24,902 bases of DNA from Elysia marginata (GCA_019649035.1 BMAT01013924.1:2430-27331); one strand, 5' to 3'. Positions 1-9,869 are shown, counted from the first letter of the stretch. The notes: generated by a model not told the origin, from the sequence alone. Program-made: numbers and translations.

Positions 1-667
1 ATGCGCAAAAGTATCGTTAGTCATTGTCTCTCAGACTTCGGCTAGCTGACATCGTCACCATAGTTCATCATACACACAGTTTAAATTTTAATGGTTTTTT
101 TTAACTTCACTGTTCACGATACAGTTACAGTGTACAGTACTTTTTACACTACGAGAGAACACCAAGATGCCTTCTACTTCAGCTGTCACAAATGTAGTAT
201 GTAGGCCTATCATGTTTTCCTCTTCAATATAGTCTACAATGCTTTTAAAACAACCTTGTATCCAACGAGACCTCGGGTTCAACAAGGATATAATGCCAGG
301 CCCTACTATCTCGTTATATCCAAGGCTCACTGTAAATAAATGTTTTAATTAACTCAAGGCTGGCGTCTGTGTAGATTATACTCATTAGGTATATAATTTT
401 GCTTATTAAAAGAACAGGTCTCATTCATACATCTTGCATGCATCTCAAATATCATTTTTAAACTCATTAATTCTAAAAAGACAAAAGAGTACTCGTTTAT
501 AAAGAGTGCCCCCCCCCTCACCTTTCCTCAAACATTACAACACATTTAAATCAAAAGTAAAATGATTGTCAAAGCAAAATAAAATGTTGATTACTATTCT
601 TGACTTTATTGGTTAAAGCTGTTAGAGAAACAAGAAAGCTTTAAACTCTTTGAGAAAATTACAACTA

Positions 668-825
668 CAGTGGAATCCACTTAAAGTCAACACCTTTAGG
701 AGAAACTCTTGCTTAAAGTCAAATCTGCTTTGCAGTCCCATTTTGTATTTTTTTATATCTTTTTAATGGTTAAAGTCAACACATGTTTTTGGTCCTAAGA
801 TGTTGACTTTATCAGAATTCCACTG
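668..825. mobile_element. MITE with about 28-bp imperfect terminal inverted repeats, TA target site
   Basis: The left end begins CAGTGGAATCCACTTAAAGT and the right end finishes ACTTTATCAGAATTCCACTG, both flanked by TA (666-667 and 826-827). Comparing the ends as reverse complements over 30 positions including the TA gives about 25 matches. The word TTAAAGTCAA is repeated inside (near 681, 712 and 770). A TA target and CAGTG-type ends suggest a Tc1/mariner- or pogo-like non-autonomous element; no transposase is present. It sits in the last visible DNAJC21 intron. Confidence 0.7.
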
Positions 826-1011
826 TATTTTATGCAGGTTATATAAAGCTGTCAGGATTTTAAGTTTGCACATTTGCAGACTCAGACAGATCTCTCTTTG
901 TCTGCTTTTGTCTGGCACATTACTTTGATCATTACGCAAGACTGATCCTGAAAAAGTTATGGAGAAGAAATTTTTGAATGTTAAATTTTGTTTGTTTTTT
1001 AACTCAACCCC

Positions 1012-1068
1012 ACCTATAGCGCCCTCCATTGCCCGATTGGACCACACTATTGTGTACCTATAGCGCCC
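1012..1068 (+). repeat. Short direct repeat ACCTATAGCGCCC
   Basis: The 13-mer occurs at 1012-1024 and again at 1056-1068. Between and after them CATTGCCCGAT and CGATCGCCATTGC are also similar. No gene is associated; it may be an eroded end of a repeat. Confidence 0.5.
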
Positions 1069-1141
1069 GATCGCCATTGCTTTCGTTGTGTACTTTTGGT
1101 AGCTTAGTAACCCTGGAAATCTCGCCGGAAATCTCGTGTAA

Positions 1142-1447
1142 ACCTCTACTTCTTTTAGAGAAGATCTTAAGCGTTATTTAGGATATTTTTACTTCACTTT
1201 TGGTCGACAAACAAGTACGATTTTGCACACTTGTCTAGACCTAGATTCTAGGTCTAGACCTTCATGCGTCCGATATGGACGATTTTACCTTCTCTTCTTC
1301 TTTTGAAGTAGATCTCAAGAGTTATTTAGGTTATTTTCATTTCACAAGTGGCTCAGTTGAAGTTGACATTTTTTCAGTACGATTTTGCACAGATTTCTAG
1401 ACCTAGATTCTAGATCTAGATCTAGCTGCGTCCGATATGGATGATTT
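1142..1447 (+). repeat. Two-copy tandem repeat of about 150 bp with palindromic CTAGA core
   Basis: Copy 1 (1142-1286) and copy 2 (1287-1447) share, in the same order, AGATCT(T/C)AAG, GTTATTTAGG, AGTACGATTTTGCACA, TCTAGACCTAGATTCTAG and GCGTCCGATATGGA. A third start (ACCTCCCTTTTCTTTGAGA) follows at 1448 and then diverges. In copy 1 bases 1233-1259 form a near-perfect palindrome with 13-bp arms. Confidence 0.8.
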
Positions 1448-1854
1448 ACCTCCCTTTTCTTTGAGACAGGGCTTTAACTGGGCTAGGTGGGCCTAGGGGG
1501 AATTGAGTTAATATAATTTTTTTGCTTTTGTGCTAGATATCCAAAAGTCATCCAAAGAAAAGATTTATTTAAATAGCAGGTTCATTTAACTGATATTTTT
1601 GTGCATTTTTCCTTGTTCATCAGGTCAAGCGCAAAATTTAAAACAGGAACAAAAAAAAAATAATAAAGAAAAAAGCTGACACAGTCAATCAAAGGGTAAA
1701 ACTAATCAGAAGACCTATACCGAAAGAAATCTATTCTGCATTGATCATGATATGATGGTTTGGTATCAATTTATCACTAAAGTAGGCCTGTGTGAGTCTC
1801 CAGATGTTTCGATGAAATTTCAGACCCAGCCTTATACACAACTAAATAGCTTAC

Positions 1855-1903
1855 CTCAACTAAAACTTTCTGGCGGCGCTTTTTCTTTTGCTTCTTTGAT
1901 AAC
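1855..1903 (-). CDS. DNAJC21: DNAJC21 exon 11: lysine-rich motif, last exon found
   Basis: 49 nt, completing a split Lys codon and reading [16 protein letters not shown] (to residue 431). Human DNAJC21 has [11 protein letters not shown] at the matching place, which confirms the exon 10-11 join. A GTAAGC donor follows in phase 0. If this donor were not used, translation would run about 21 more codons to a TAG at 1779-1777. I found no convincing further coding exon in 1-1854. Confidence 0.87.
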
Positions 1904-4900
1904 CTGTAAAAGTAGGAAAAGGATAAAAAAACAAACAAAATAAACATGTTTTTGTAATAACAAAGCACATATATATTCCTAATGGAGATTTGATACACAC
2001 CGAAACATTCACAATTGTACTTTGAAGGAAATATCAATACCATCTGGTACTATTTAGTAAAGCTAAGTAGAATGACATGTTAAAAAACCGGCAGAAATTT
2101 TCAGTAATAACAATTAACATTTTGCTCTAACTGAAACAAAGCTAAACAGACTCTCTCTCACTTTTGTTTCTGTTCTTCCTCCTCATCCCCCTCTGAAGAA
2201 CACAATAGGCCTATATTATCCTTGACAATTTCCCCTGTTCTCTCCCCAACATCAGATTCCTCTTGCTTTTCTTGACCAGTGTCCACAGCATCTGCTTCGT
2301 CGCTCTCAGCTTGTTTTGCTTGTTCCTCTTCTAGTCTCATTTCCTCCTCAATTATCGCAACCATTTCTTTATGCTTGCGTGACTTCTCATGATTAGAAAA
2401 TCTGAAAAAAAGTTGGAAAAGGCAGCATTCTTGAGCTAACCCACTCAATAAAATGAGAGACTACAATCCTTGTGTAAATTTAAAACTTATATTGAAATAT
2501 AAAAAATTTACATCATTGAGTGTCAACACCTAATTTATTCAATTTTATTCAGACACTCTTTATGATTTTATCATAGAAACATTTGGTTTGAAAAAAAAAA
2601 TCATAAAACTAACACTGATTTACATCAAATTATTTTCACAGCTGCCAAGCCATGATCACCGATCTCTTACTTCAAGGCTTCTCTTTTAGTGTGTTTTAAC
2701 ATGATGTGGCAAAGACCTAACCATTAGGTCTTGAAACCAGTCCAAATGAGCTTATTTTATTTCCTTTCAAATACAACAAACAGAAGAGCTATATCATGCT
2801 TCTGCAGTTTGAAGTCGTTGGGGTTAGGACTTGTAAAATTTCAGAGAGGGGAGAAAATTGTCTTTAAAGTTTAGACAAATACAAAGGTGTAAAGTCGTTA
2901 GCAACCATACCACTTAAAGTTAAACACATAAAACATGAGTCATGTGAGGAAATGTTTTTAGCATCAATGTCTAAATAAAAAAAATTGCTTATCTTTGACT
3001 AAGCTTGGAGTTGAAAAATTAAAAAAAAACAAAAAAAAACCCAGGAATTTCCTGCTCACCAATTTGGCTATTGAGAGGAAACAATTACTCACAGATAACT
3101 GGAATAAGCTATTAGTACAAATAATACCACACTGTTTGTAAAAGCATGACTTAATAATTTTAATTTAGCAAGTACCTTGTATAACAAATAGAACTAACAG
3201 TTTCCCTTCCATTTTACTGAGTGTAGATACTTTCTCCCATAGCTAATTTCAGTACATCAAGTTTACCATCCGCACTCCAGAATTGAGGTCATTCTTCTGG
3301 TGCTAAAATACTGAAATCAGTACTGGTTGCTAGCTCTGCATTTTCAATAACCTCTTCCTAAACCTGACATTAACAAATTACATTATCATGTGGACATTTA
3401 AAAAAAGGTTGATATGATAGCATTAAAGTTCTCTATTTCACAATTGTCTTTACAAATAGCAAGAAATAATCATAAAGCAGGATTTTTGAAAGATGGAGTT
3501 TAAATAAAAACCTCCGAACTGTTCTTGTACCGTGGAACCCCTCTTACTTGACTTTAAATTAGAGGATATCTGCTGATACGAACAAGTATAGCAATTTGAC
3601 CGCGGCATAAAGACCCCCCCCCCCTCTTATAAGACCCATGTATACCAACCAATTCCCAGGTTATTATTGAGGGGTGGTTCAAATGTGCTTGAACAAGAAC
3701 TTTTCAGTGGACTTACGCTTTCAAACTCTTGAATGCCTTATTGCAAGCTACACAGTAGAGATCTGAGTAGTAGAGATCGTCATCATCAATAATGCCATTT
3801 GTCCCGTTCTCTCCTGTACCATTTTCCATGGTGTCAACTTGAACATCTAAGAAAAAAAAATCAATAATTATTACATGTTGTCCTAAAGGATGTGTGAAAA
3901 GGGAAAAGTCCAAGCATATTTTCATGTTTTAAAGTTTGTATATTTAGATTTAAAATTTTACTTCACACTTTTTAAAAATTGGTGCAACTTCTATTAAGCC
4001 TTTTTTCTTGAAATTTTTCTTTAATTACCACTTACCCTTTGCTTTTGTTCTAAATGCAGCTTCAGAAGAAAGTGACGTCAAAATTATCAAAAGGACAAAA
4101 CCAGGGGAAAAGTTAACATCAATTCAATGTTAGTTTTATTGTGTCATGTCTTTCTTCACAGAGGTACCAATCAACTTAAGAAGCTTCCAAACTCGAACAA
4201 CATATCTGTCCCTCTAAGATTAATTATTACTTTCAATTTTAAACTTTTTTGCTCTTTATACATTATATAAAAACTGACCATAAATGTCATCAGGGCTGAA
4301 GTTTTGGTCAAGACGAGCTTCCAACTGCTGCAGGTCATTCTCCAACTCGGACATTGCTGACCAGCCTGCTTCTTGGTAGTTCTCCAGGCGCCTATGCAAG
4401 TTAAAGAAATCATTTTGTTAGAATTATGTTTTTGAAAAAAAAAAATGAACAAAATTATCAATTAAAAAAAAAAACAGAAAAACGATATATCCTCTTAAAT
4501 TTGCAAATTGTTTTCTTTTATGTCCCTACTTTGATAATATAAGTCACAGAAAAAAGGGAATGTAACCAAGAAAAAAAAAGGGTAAAAATTACTGGCATGT
4601 CAATGAATTAGTAGGTTTGTCACATCTAAAAAACAAAGTCCCTCATCCATCAAATGACACATCTGATATTACTCAGACTGTTCTTTGTATATTTCAAAAT
4701 GTATAATTAAGATCACATTGAAAAGAAGTACCTCTGCCTTTCCCTCAACTCCTCTGCCCGCTTTTCTTTAGTTTTTCTCTCAATTTCTGCATGTCTTTCT
4801 TCAAGCTTTTTCTGAAAAGGGAAAAAAAAGAAGACTTGCTGACACAAAACTTTTTATCATAATGCAATCAATTGTGTAGAACTTATCAACACTTGGCTAA

Positions 4901-7900
4901 ACACGAGTTAACCATCCAACTTCTACATTTGTTAATCTAGAAAACACGTGAGGCAACCAGAATAAACCCAAAACATGTTAGAATATATGGAATTTTTAAG
5001 CATTTAAAAAAAGGCCAAAAATTATAAAATGTCCTATAAAAAGGCTCAAAGGACTAGAAATCTAGCTTACTATATCAGAGTCTATTTTGCATCAAAAAAT
5101 TTTTCCATAACCCCATTACACTAATCTGAGCCATATATCAAATTAATTTGGTTTCATCTGGTCACAGAAATGCAAGATATTCTTTGACAAACAGCAATTA
5201 TTTCTGGACAGACAATAAAGCATTTTACCTATAGTAGTCTCTTCCTTGAACGACAATGATTTACAAAAAACTATCGATTTGGGAATCTTTTTTGTACATT
5301 TATTCTTCTTGGTGAATGAACAATCAGATCAAGTGTTTACCTTGTAAGCTTGAACTCTTTTGTCTCTCTTTTTGACATATGCAACCAGGGCCTGGAAAAA
5401 AAGTATGCTTTTTGAATATTTATCAATAATATATCTTATTTGAAATGTATCTTGTAACTCAGGATAAATCTGGACTTCATGCTGTTCTTTATACCTCTTT
5501 TACAAGAACAAAAAAAGAGCAATTGTTGTCACATTGAAAAAAGGATGGGAAAAAATTATGTATTTTTGAAACTGTCAATCTTGATAGGATCACTGCTGAA
5601 TATACTTCACTCCTCTAACCCAGTCCTGTATCTTATTTTTAGCCTTTTCTGACCAGTCAAGCTAAGAAGTTATTTATTTTCATAGAGTATCTTTCCATTT
5701 CAATTTTAATTAGTCTCTTCTGAGTTCTACTCAAAAGTTAGCTATTGAAATCATCAGTCTTTACTCAACATCTATGGGTTTGTAACCACAGGTAACAGAA
5801 CCTCTTCTTTATCACACCTGTAACTAAAAGTTAAGTAAACTACTTTTTCTTCCAAATATTTTTGTTACATTCTGACTTTGTTTTTTTTTCTTTTGCCACT
5901 AAAGTTTTAAATTGTACTGCACAAATTTCTTGACAGCACTTAAAAAACCTCATTGGCTGAAGAAGAGTTTAAAAAACCACTATTTACTTTGGTGGTAACA
6001 AACTAGCATTTCACTGGGACAAGACTCAGATAACTGAGAATGATGTCAGTCATTTTGTTTGAAAAAAAAAAAAAAAAGATCTGAACGTTAAGCAAGTTTG
6101 TCAAGGGTAAGAGGAAAACAAACAAAAAAAAAGGTCAACTTCTTACTCTAATCTCCTCATTTCTTTCCTTTTTGGCAGCATCTCGCAGTTTCTTGTTCTC
6201 TTGCTCCATAGCACGACGCATGCGCCTATCCAGAGCTTCTCTTGTGTCATACTTTTCAGCCCAAACATAAGACTTTTGAGTACAGAAACTTGACCAGAAG
6301 GCATAGAAAGGGCCAACAACCTGTGTTCAGAAAAACCAATAAATGGATCAATTGAATGTGTTAAGTTGTATGAACAACAATAGCTCGTTTAATGTATCAA
6401 AATAGCATTTGAACTAGTACACTGCACAGTATGACCCACATTTAATGACCCAAGCGACAACAACAATTGATATACAGAAGGAATTACATAAACCCACTCT
6501 TCTCGGTATTTGGGCCTTGTAATTTATTTTGGAAATCAGTTACCTTGGTAATAATAAGAAGGGAGCCATAAATCCCAACATGAATGAACAGACAGAATGG
6601 TACAAATCCTTTATCATTAAAACATCTCAAGTGTGCTCACTTGTTATAAATAAATTATACAATGCTTATAACTAGATCCCGCTTTCATCACATCTGCGCT
6701 CTATGTAGTTGTTTAGACATCCTAAATTTCCTACAAGGAAAGGGCTCGCCCACCATCCAGCTAGCCCATTGAATAAAGTATAATTATATTCTCCTTTTTA
6801 TAAAACTCTCTTGGACCTTTGTTTGGCAATATTGAGAACATCTGCTGTAACGAGAGTTCTTAAAAAGTATAAGTTCTTATCATTACAGAGTTTCAATGTA
6901 TAAATAAACGAAATTAAAGAAAGCTCAGATAGTTTATGAAATTAATAATATAAACCAAACCATAATTAAGTTTTTTAAATACTCAAGCGAAGAATATTTT
7001 TTCATTGAAATTCATACCTCATCATAGTCAGCATCAGGACCACCAAATTTAGGAAACTCTTCATCTTCCTCTCGATCATCCATAAAAACATAGTCCTCCG
7101 CAGCCAAAGTTTCAAACACCTTCTCATACACGCTGTAAAATCCCTGATACCCAAATAGTACAAAAGAAAAAGAAATCAAGTCACTCTTAATAACGTCATA
7201 TATCAATAGAAAAACAGAAAAAAAAACATTGCGAAATTCATTTCTTCATCCTAGATCAGCTGCTCTTCTTTCTCTTGTTTTGCTGGTTTGGTTGATCACA
7301 CATATAAAGATGGGAGCATTTTAGGCACTTATGTATAAAATCAAAATACAATGGATACGTCAAGTTTTGCCTGCAATTCTTCGATTCTTTTTAGAGTACA
7401 ATTAAAAAAGTAAGCTGTCAGATATAAATTTATGTCCAATAATTACATAAAATCTTTTAAAAAGACACTAATTTAAATCTCTTTTTTTTTTTTAGCTCAA
7501 CTAACAATGTCAGTTTTAATATATTTTTTCTTTTATTCAAAATGCTACACTAAAAGTAACAAGACTTCATCTTACATAATGGAAAGACTTAAAAATTGCT
7601 TTGAAGCATTATAAATATTGATGTATTTGACGTTACAAAAAGTACCTTTTCATCATCCCCAAATCCAGTGTAGCAGGACGAATTAAAATACTGAAATACA
7701 TCCAGACTGTCGTCATCATATTTGTCACCTCCGCCAAGTCCTGAATTGAAATGTTGAACACAAAATATTATGATTGGGAAAAAAAATATCGTAAATAACA
7801 AATCCACTATTCTATGCTTGCTATGAACAACTATTTTTTCCAGACTGCTTCAAAACCGGGATGCCAAATAGTTTTGAAAAAAAAAAAAGCAACCTGAAAA

Positions 7901-9595
7901 TGAACCTAGCATTTTACATTGTATTAAAAAATAGCATGGACACATGTTGTGCAATAAATAATAAATTGATCAAATAACCTGAAAAACCTGACAGTTGGCA
8001 TCCCTGTTCAAAAAGATGAATAAGAAATTGACAGAATATGAATAAATGTCAGATAAGGTACAACCACTTAAAAGTAATAAATACACAAAATATAATGCAG
8101 ATATTTCCTGATTAATTTTTCCCCCTGTTTATTTTAGCCTGTATGAGAATATCTCATAGTTTTATTCTATATGAAATCTTGTAATTCTGTGGCATGACTT
8201 TTACAGCAAGCCTACCATAGCAAACAAAACAAGACTATTGAGACATTGAAAAATGCTTAAAGTACACCTTAGTGAAAGAATTGTTTGTTGTCGTGACAGT
8301 GAAAGTATAGAACAAAATTAGTGTTAAATCTAAAAAACTCAATCTGCATGAGCCTGAAATCAGCCCCTTATAAAGGACAAATAAACAAATATATACTTAC
8401 AATGAATGACAAATTTTTAATTTAAAACCATTTCAAATCTTTAAATTAGGTTTTCTGCATTGATTCACTAGCAGAAAATAATTACAATTCCGTTTTACAG
8501 TATGTGGGTGGGTTTGGTTTCCATCAACAGGCTGCATGAGCTGATGCAGAGGGTATCTAAACTATTTTCTGTGTAGCATCTGACTTTTGCTCAGACCAGT
8601 TTTTACATGAAGCAGCTATATTTCCTCGACAGATAACGATAAGAACTGCACTGAAATCTTGTTAAAAAACAAAAAACAATTGAGCTATCATGAAAATATA
8701 TCATCTCGATTCATTCACTTTCAAATATTTTGAAGCAATACAAATTTGTTTCTTAATTATGAAAACTTCATTCAAACACATGGTCACTATTGGACAAGAG
8801 TACCGTTTTCCCTGTTTAAACTCAACGTGAGCACATATTCAACATACCCCCTCTCAGAATGGCCTCTCTGTGTTTATCATACCAAGCTCGCTCCTGCGGG
8901 TCAGTGAGAACTTCATACGCCTGTTGAACAACACGGAACTGAGCTGTCGCCTCTTCCACATTGTCAGGATTTTTATCTATAAAATTGTAAAAAAAAAAAA
9001 ATAATAATTTTAGACAAACTGGTTTTTTTTTTATATTTTAAAAGCAAACCGATTGAATCATCATTACTAACCTAAGTAAAACTAATCGTGTTTAGTTTCA
9101 GTATAAGTGGCTGTGACTGTGAGCAGTATTACAAAGCAGAATCTACTTAGAAAGCTGATTTGGTACAATAAAGTCTCTCCTCACAACCGTCAGCCACATA
9201 TTTCAAAGATGTAATAAGTAAAAACATTATGTAAAATTAAATGACAAAAGATGTTCATCATGAACATGTATGCTTTTATTGCAATATAACAGAGAAAATT
9301 CTCAGAACTTTTTTGACAAAATGCGCAAGAAGGGAAAAAGTTTTATATGCATCTCTGGCACATTTGGGAGCCTTTGAGGGCAATGTAAACTAAAAACTTG
9401 TACGAATCTCCCACATAGTCAAACAAGTTACAAGTCTGATATCAATTGTATATATGGTGAGAAATATTTCATAAAACCAAAAGTATTACCTGGGTGATAC
9501 TTTAAGGCAAGCTTTCTGTATGACTTCTTCAGTTCGTCATCAGTGGCATCTCTCTCAACACCCAGGACTTCATAGTGACACTTTATCTGAGCCAT
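1855..9595 (-). CDS. DNAJC21: DnaJ homolog subfamily C member 21 (Jjj1 family), 11 exons, C-terminus beyond left edge
   Basis: Exons in transcript order: 9490-9595, 8848-8976, 7646-7740, 7018-7143, 6147-6320, 5341-5391, 4732-4811, 4279-4391, 3717-3846, 2162-2401, 1855-1903. They sum to 1293 nt, or 431 codons, with no internal stop; every intron is GT-AG. Seen: J domain at residues about 5-70 with HPD at 34-36; the Jjj1/DNAJC21 signature QERAWYD (63-69) followed by HRE; a [10 protein letters not shown] block (101-110); an acidic stretch with FPKFG; PFYAFW (156-161); a Lys/Arg/Glu-rich coiled coil (about 175-255); a C2H2 finger with C323, C326, H339 and H345; then an acidic segment and KKQKKKRR. 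Known for the family: it stimulates cytosolic Hsp70 and helps recycle shuttling factors from pre-60S ribosomal particles; human DNAJC21 is linked to a marrow-failure syndrome. The order and exon products follow human DNAJC21 closely. The second C2H2 finger of the family is missing here, so the CDS is partial. The start ATG has A at -3 and G at +4. Confidence 0.95.
2162..2401 (-). CDS. DNAJC21: DNAJC21 exon 10: second half of zinc finger 1 and acidic tail
   Basis: 240 nt encoding residues 335-414 plus two bases. It opens [15 protein letters not shown], giving His339 and His345 and a finger of C-x2-C-x12-H-x5-H. An Asp/Glu-rich low-complexity region follows, ending [10 protein letters not shown]. 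The donor GTGAGAG directly follows and overlaps an in-frame TGA, so the boundary was chosen because the next exon continues the family motif. The next intron is 258 nt. Confidence 0.92.
2402..3716 (-). other. DNAJC21 intron 9, longest complete intron
   Basis: 1315 nt of AT-rich sequence between exons 9 and 10, with GTAAGT donor and TTTTTTTCAG acceptor. Apart from the MITE-like end at 3530-3690 and short A runs near 3020-3040, nothing is recognised; no extra conserved frame was seen on either strand. Confidence 0.8.
3530..3690. mobile_element. Diverged MITE remnant in DNAJC21 intron 9
   Basis: A TA at 3528-3529 is followed by CCGTGGAACCCCTCTTACTT, which resembles the left end of the MITE at 668-825 (CAGTGGAATCCACTTA). 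A possible right end near 3669-3682 carries GAGGGGTGGTTC, only partly complementary to the left end. A run of 11-12 C near 3617-3628 lies between them. The right boundary is uncertain. Confidence 0.4.
3717..3846 (-). CDS. DNAJC21: DNAJC21 exon 9: acidic linker and first half of zinc finger 1
   Basis: 130 nt encoding residues 292-334 plus two bases. An Asn-Gly-rich stretch ([11 protein letters not shown]) precedes [20 protein letters not shown], which supplies Cys323 and Cys326 of a U1-type C2H2 finger. The intron splits the finger between its Cys and His pairs, in phase 2, with a consensus GTAAGT donor. The next intron (2402-3716) is the longest complete one, 1315 nt. Confidence 0.94.
4279..4391 (-). 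CDS. DNAJC21: DNAJC21 exon 8: end of coiled coil
   Basis: 113 nt encoding residues 254-291 plus one base. It contains [20 protein letters not shown] and EARLDQNF, which align with the human segment around [26 protein letters not shown]. The donor is GTCAGT, weaker than the others but still GT and in frame with the next exon. The next intron is 432 nt. Confidence 0.92.
4732..4811 (-). CDS. DNAJC21: DNAJC21 exon 7: coiled-coil segment
   Basis: 80 nt encoding residues 228-253 and two bases of codon 254, following a strong pyrimidine tract and TTTTCAG. The product is almost wholly Lys, Arg and Glu with regular hydrophobic or Ala spacing ([21 protein letters not shown]), as expected for the family's long charged helix. 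The intron after it is phase 2 with donor GTACTT; it is 340 nt. Confidence 0.92.
5341..5391 (-). CDS. DNAJC21: DNAJC21 exon 6: 17-codon microexon of the charged helix
   Basis: 51 nt, 17 codons (residues 211-227), reading [17 protein letters not shown]. The same segment in human DNAJC21 reads [17 protein letters not shown]. It has a clean CCAG acceptor and a GTAAAC donor, phase 0 on both sides. It is easily missed by ORF-based annotation because it is so short. The flanking introns are 755 and 529 nt. Confidence 0.93.
6147..6320 (-). CDS. DNAJC21: DNAJC21 exon 5: PFYAFW core and start of the charged helix
   Basis: 174 nt, 58 codons (residues 153-210). It opens [18 protein letters not shown], a segment diagnostic of DNAJC21/Jjj1, then runs into a basic helix with [20 protein letters not shown]. 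The acceptor AG is at 6322-6321 and the donor GTAAGA follows 6147. Both boundaries are phase 0. The next intron (5392-6146) is 755 nt and includes a run of 15 or more A on the plus strand near 6063-6077. Confidence 0.95.
7018..7143 (-). CDS. DNAJC21: DNAJC21 exon 4: acidic linker
   Basis: 126 nt, exactly 42 codons (residues 111-152), both boundaries in phase 0. It opens [11 protein letters not shown], carries an acidic run around [13 protein letters not shown] and ends DADYDE. Human DNAJC21 has the same layout (GFYTVYRNVFE, then FPTFG and SDYD). The donor is GTATGA; the next intron (6321-7017) is 697 nt with no extra feature noticed. Confidence 0.94.
7646..7740 (-). CDS. DNAJC21: DNAJC21 exon 3: linker after the J domain
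   Basis: 95 nt encoding residues 79-110 after an ATTCAG acceptor. It contains [11 protein letters not shown] and [10 protein letters not shown], matching the family's conserved stretch just after the J domain (human DDSLDLLRYF and CYSGYGDDEK). It ends in phase 0 at a GTACTT donor. The flanking introns are 1107 and 502 nt. Confidence 0.94.
7741..8847 (-). other. DNAJC21 intron 2
   Basis: 1107 nt with GTATG donor and TTCAG acceptor. Sequence is AT-rich and looks unique. I searched for C/D-box-like snoRNA motifs on the transcribed strand of the introns and found no convincing pair. Confidence 0.75.
8848..8976 (-). CDS. DNAJC21: DNAJC21 exon 2: rest of the J domain
   Basis: 129 nt following an ATAG acceptor (AG at 8978-8977). 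Its first two bases complete the HPD Asp. It continues KNPDN, covers helices III and IV and reaches the family signature QERAWYD at residues 63-69, ending ILRG plus one base. The donor is GTATG at 8847. The next intron (7741-8847, 1107 nt) shows only AT-rich sequence to me. Confidence 0.95.
9490..9595 (-). CDS. DNAJC21: DNAJC21 exon 1: start codon and J-domain helices I-II
   Basis: 106 nt starting at ATG (9595-9593), encoding residues 1-35 plus the first base of codon 36. It begins [12 protein letters not shown] and ends KYHP, so the intron (phase 1, donor GTAATAC at 9489) splits the Asp codon of the catalytic HPD motif. An in-frame TAA at 9613-9611, six codons upstream, argues against an N-terminal extension in unspliced sequence. 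The next intron is 513 nt. Confidence 0.95.
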
Positions 9596-9622
9596 TGTGA
9601 CTGAAGTAAATTAGTTCTGTAA
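9596..9622 (-). other. Candidate 3' splice sites just upstream of the DNAJC21 start codon
   Basis: On the minus strand, two AG acceptors preceded by pyrimidine-rich sequence lie just before the ATG. One is CTTATTACAG (AG at 9618-9617); the other is TTTACTTCAG (AG at 9602-9601), five bases before the start codon. Either would join a non-coding 5' exon located further right. No TATA box or GC-rich promoter is seen next to the start codon, which fits but does not prove a remote promoter. Confidence 0.35.
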
Positions 9623-9869
9623 TAAGTATAAGAGAGAAATGATTTTTGATACAAGTATCAGCAAATAACTTGAGATAAAAAGAAAAAACAAAAGTTTGAT
9701 AATAACCAGTGACAAACAAACCAGACATGTGATGCAATTGCTAAAGGCTTCAGCAACCATTTTTTTAACAATTTGGTCCGGGGAATACCGGTACATGTGC
9801 CAATTTATAAATAGCCTTTGTTTATTTAAACTCCTGGTTTGTTTTTTTTTGTGCTTTTCCCTCTCTCTT

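Larger units (their letters stand above)
1..1854 (-). other. Intron 11 or unresolved 3' part of DNAJC21
   Basis: After exon 11 no stretch on the minus strand resembles the family's second C2H2 finger or C-terminal lysine-rich end. The interval is therefore read as an intron of at least 1854 nt whose acceptor lies off the window. It holds a MITE at 668-825, a short direct repeat near 1012-1068 and a tandem repeat at 1142-1447; the rest is AT-rich unique sequence. Open frames on either strand here show no family resemblance. Confidence 0.55.

Noticed and set aside
88-330. 80-codon minus-strand frame as a possible last DNAJC21 exon
   Set aside because: No C2H2 cysteines or histidines in the right spacing and no lysine-rich end, so it does not fit the family.
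763-1077. 104-codon minus-strand frame
   Set aside because: Overlaps the MITE and a short direct repeat and has no similarity to the missing DNAJC21 C-terminus.
5640-5760. C/D-box snoRNA in DNAJC21 intron 5
   Set aside because: A TGATGA-like C box occurs on the transcribed strand near 5756, but no D box lies at a suitable distance.
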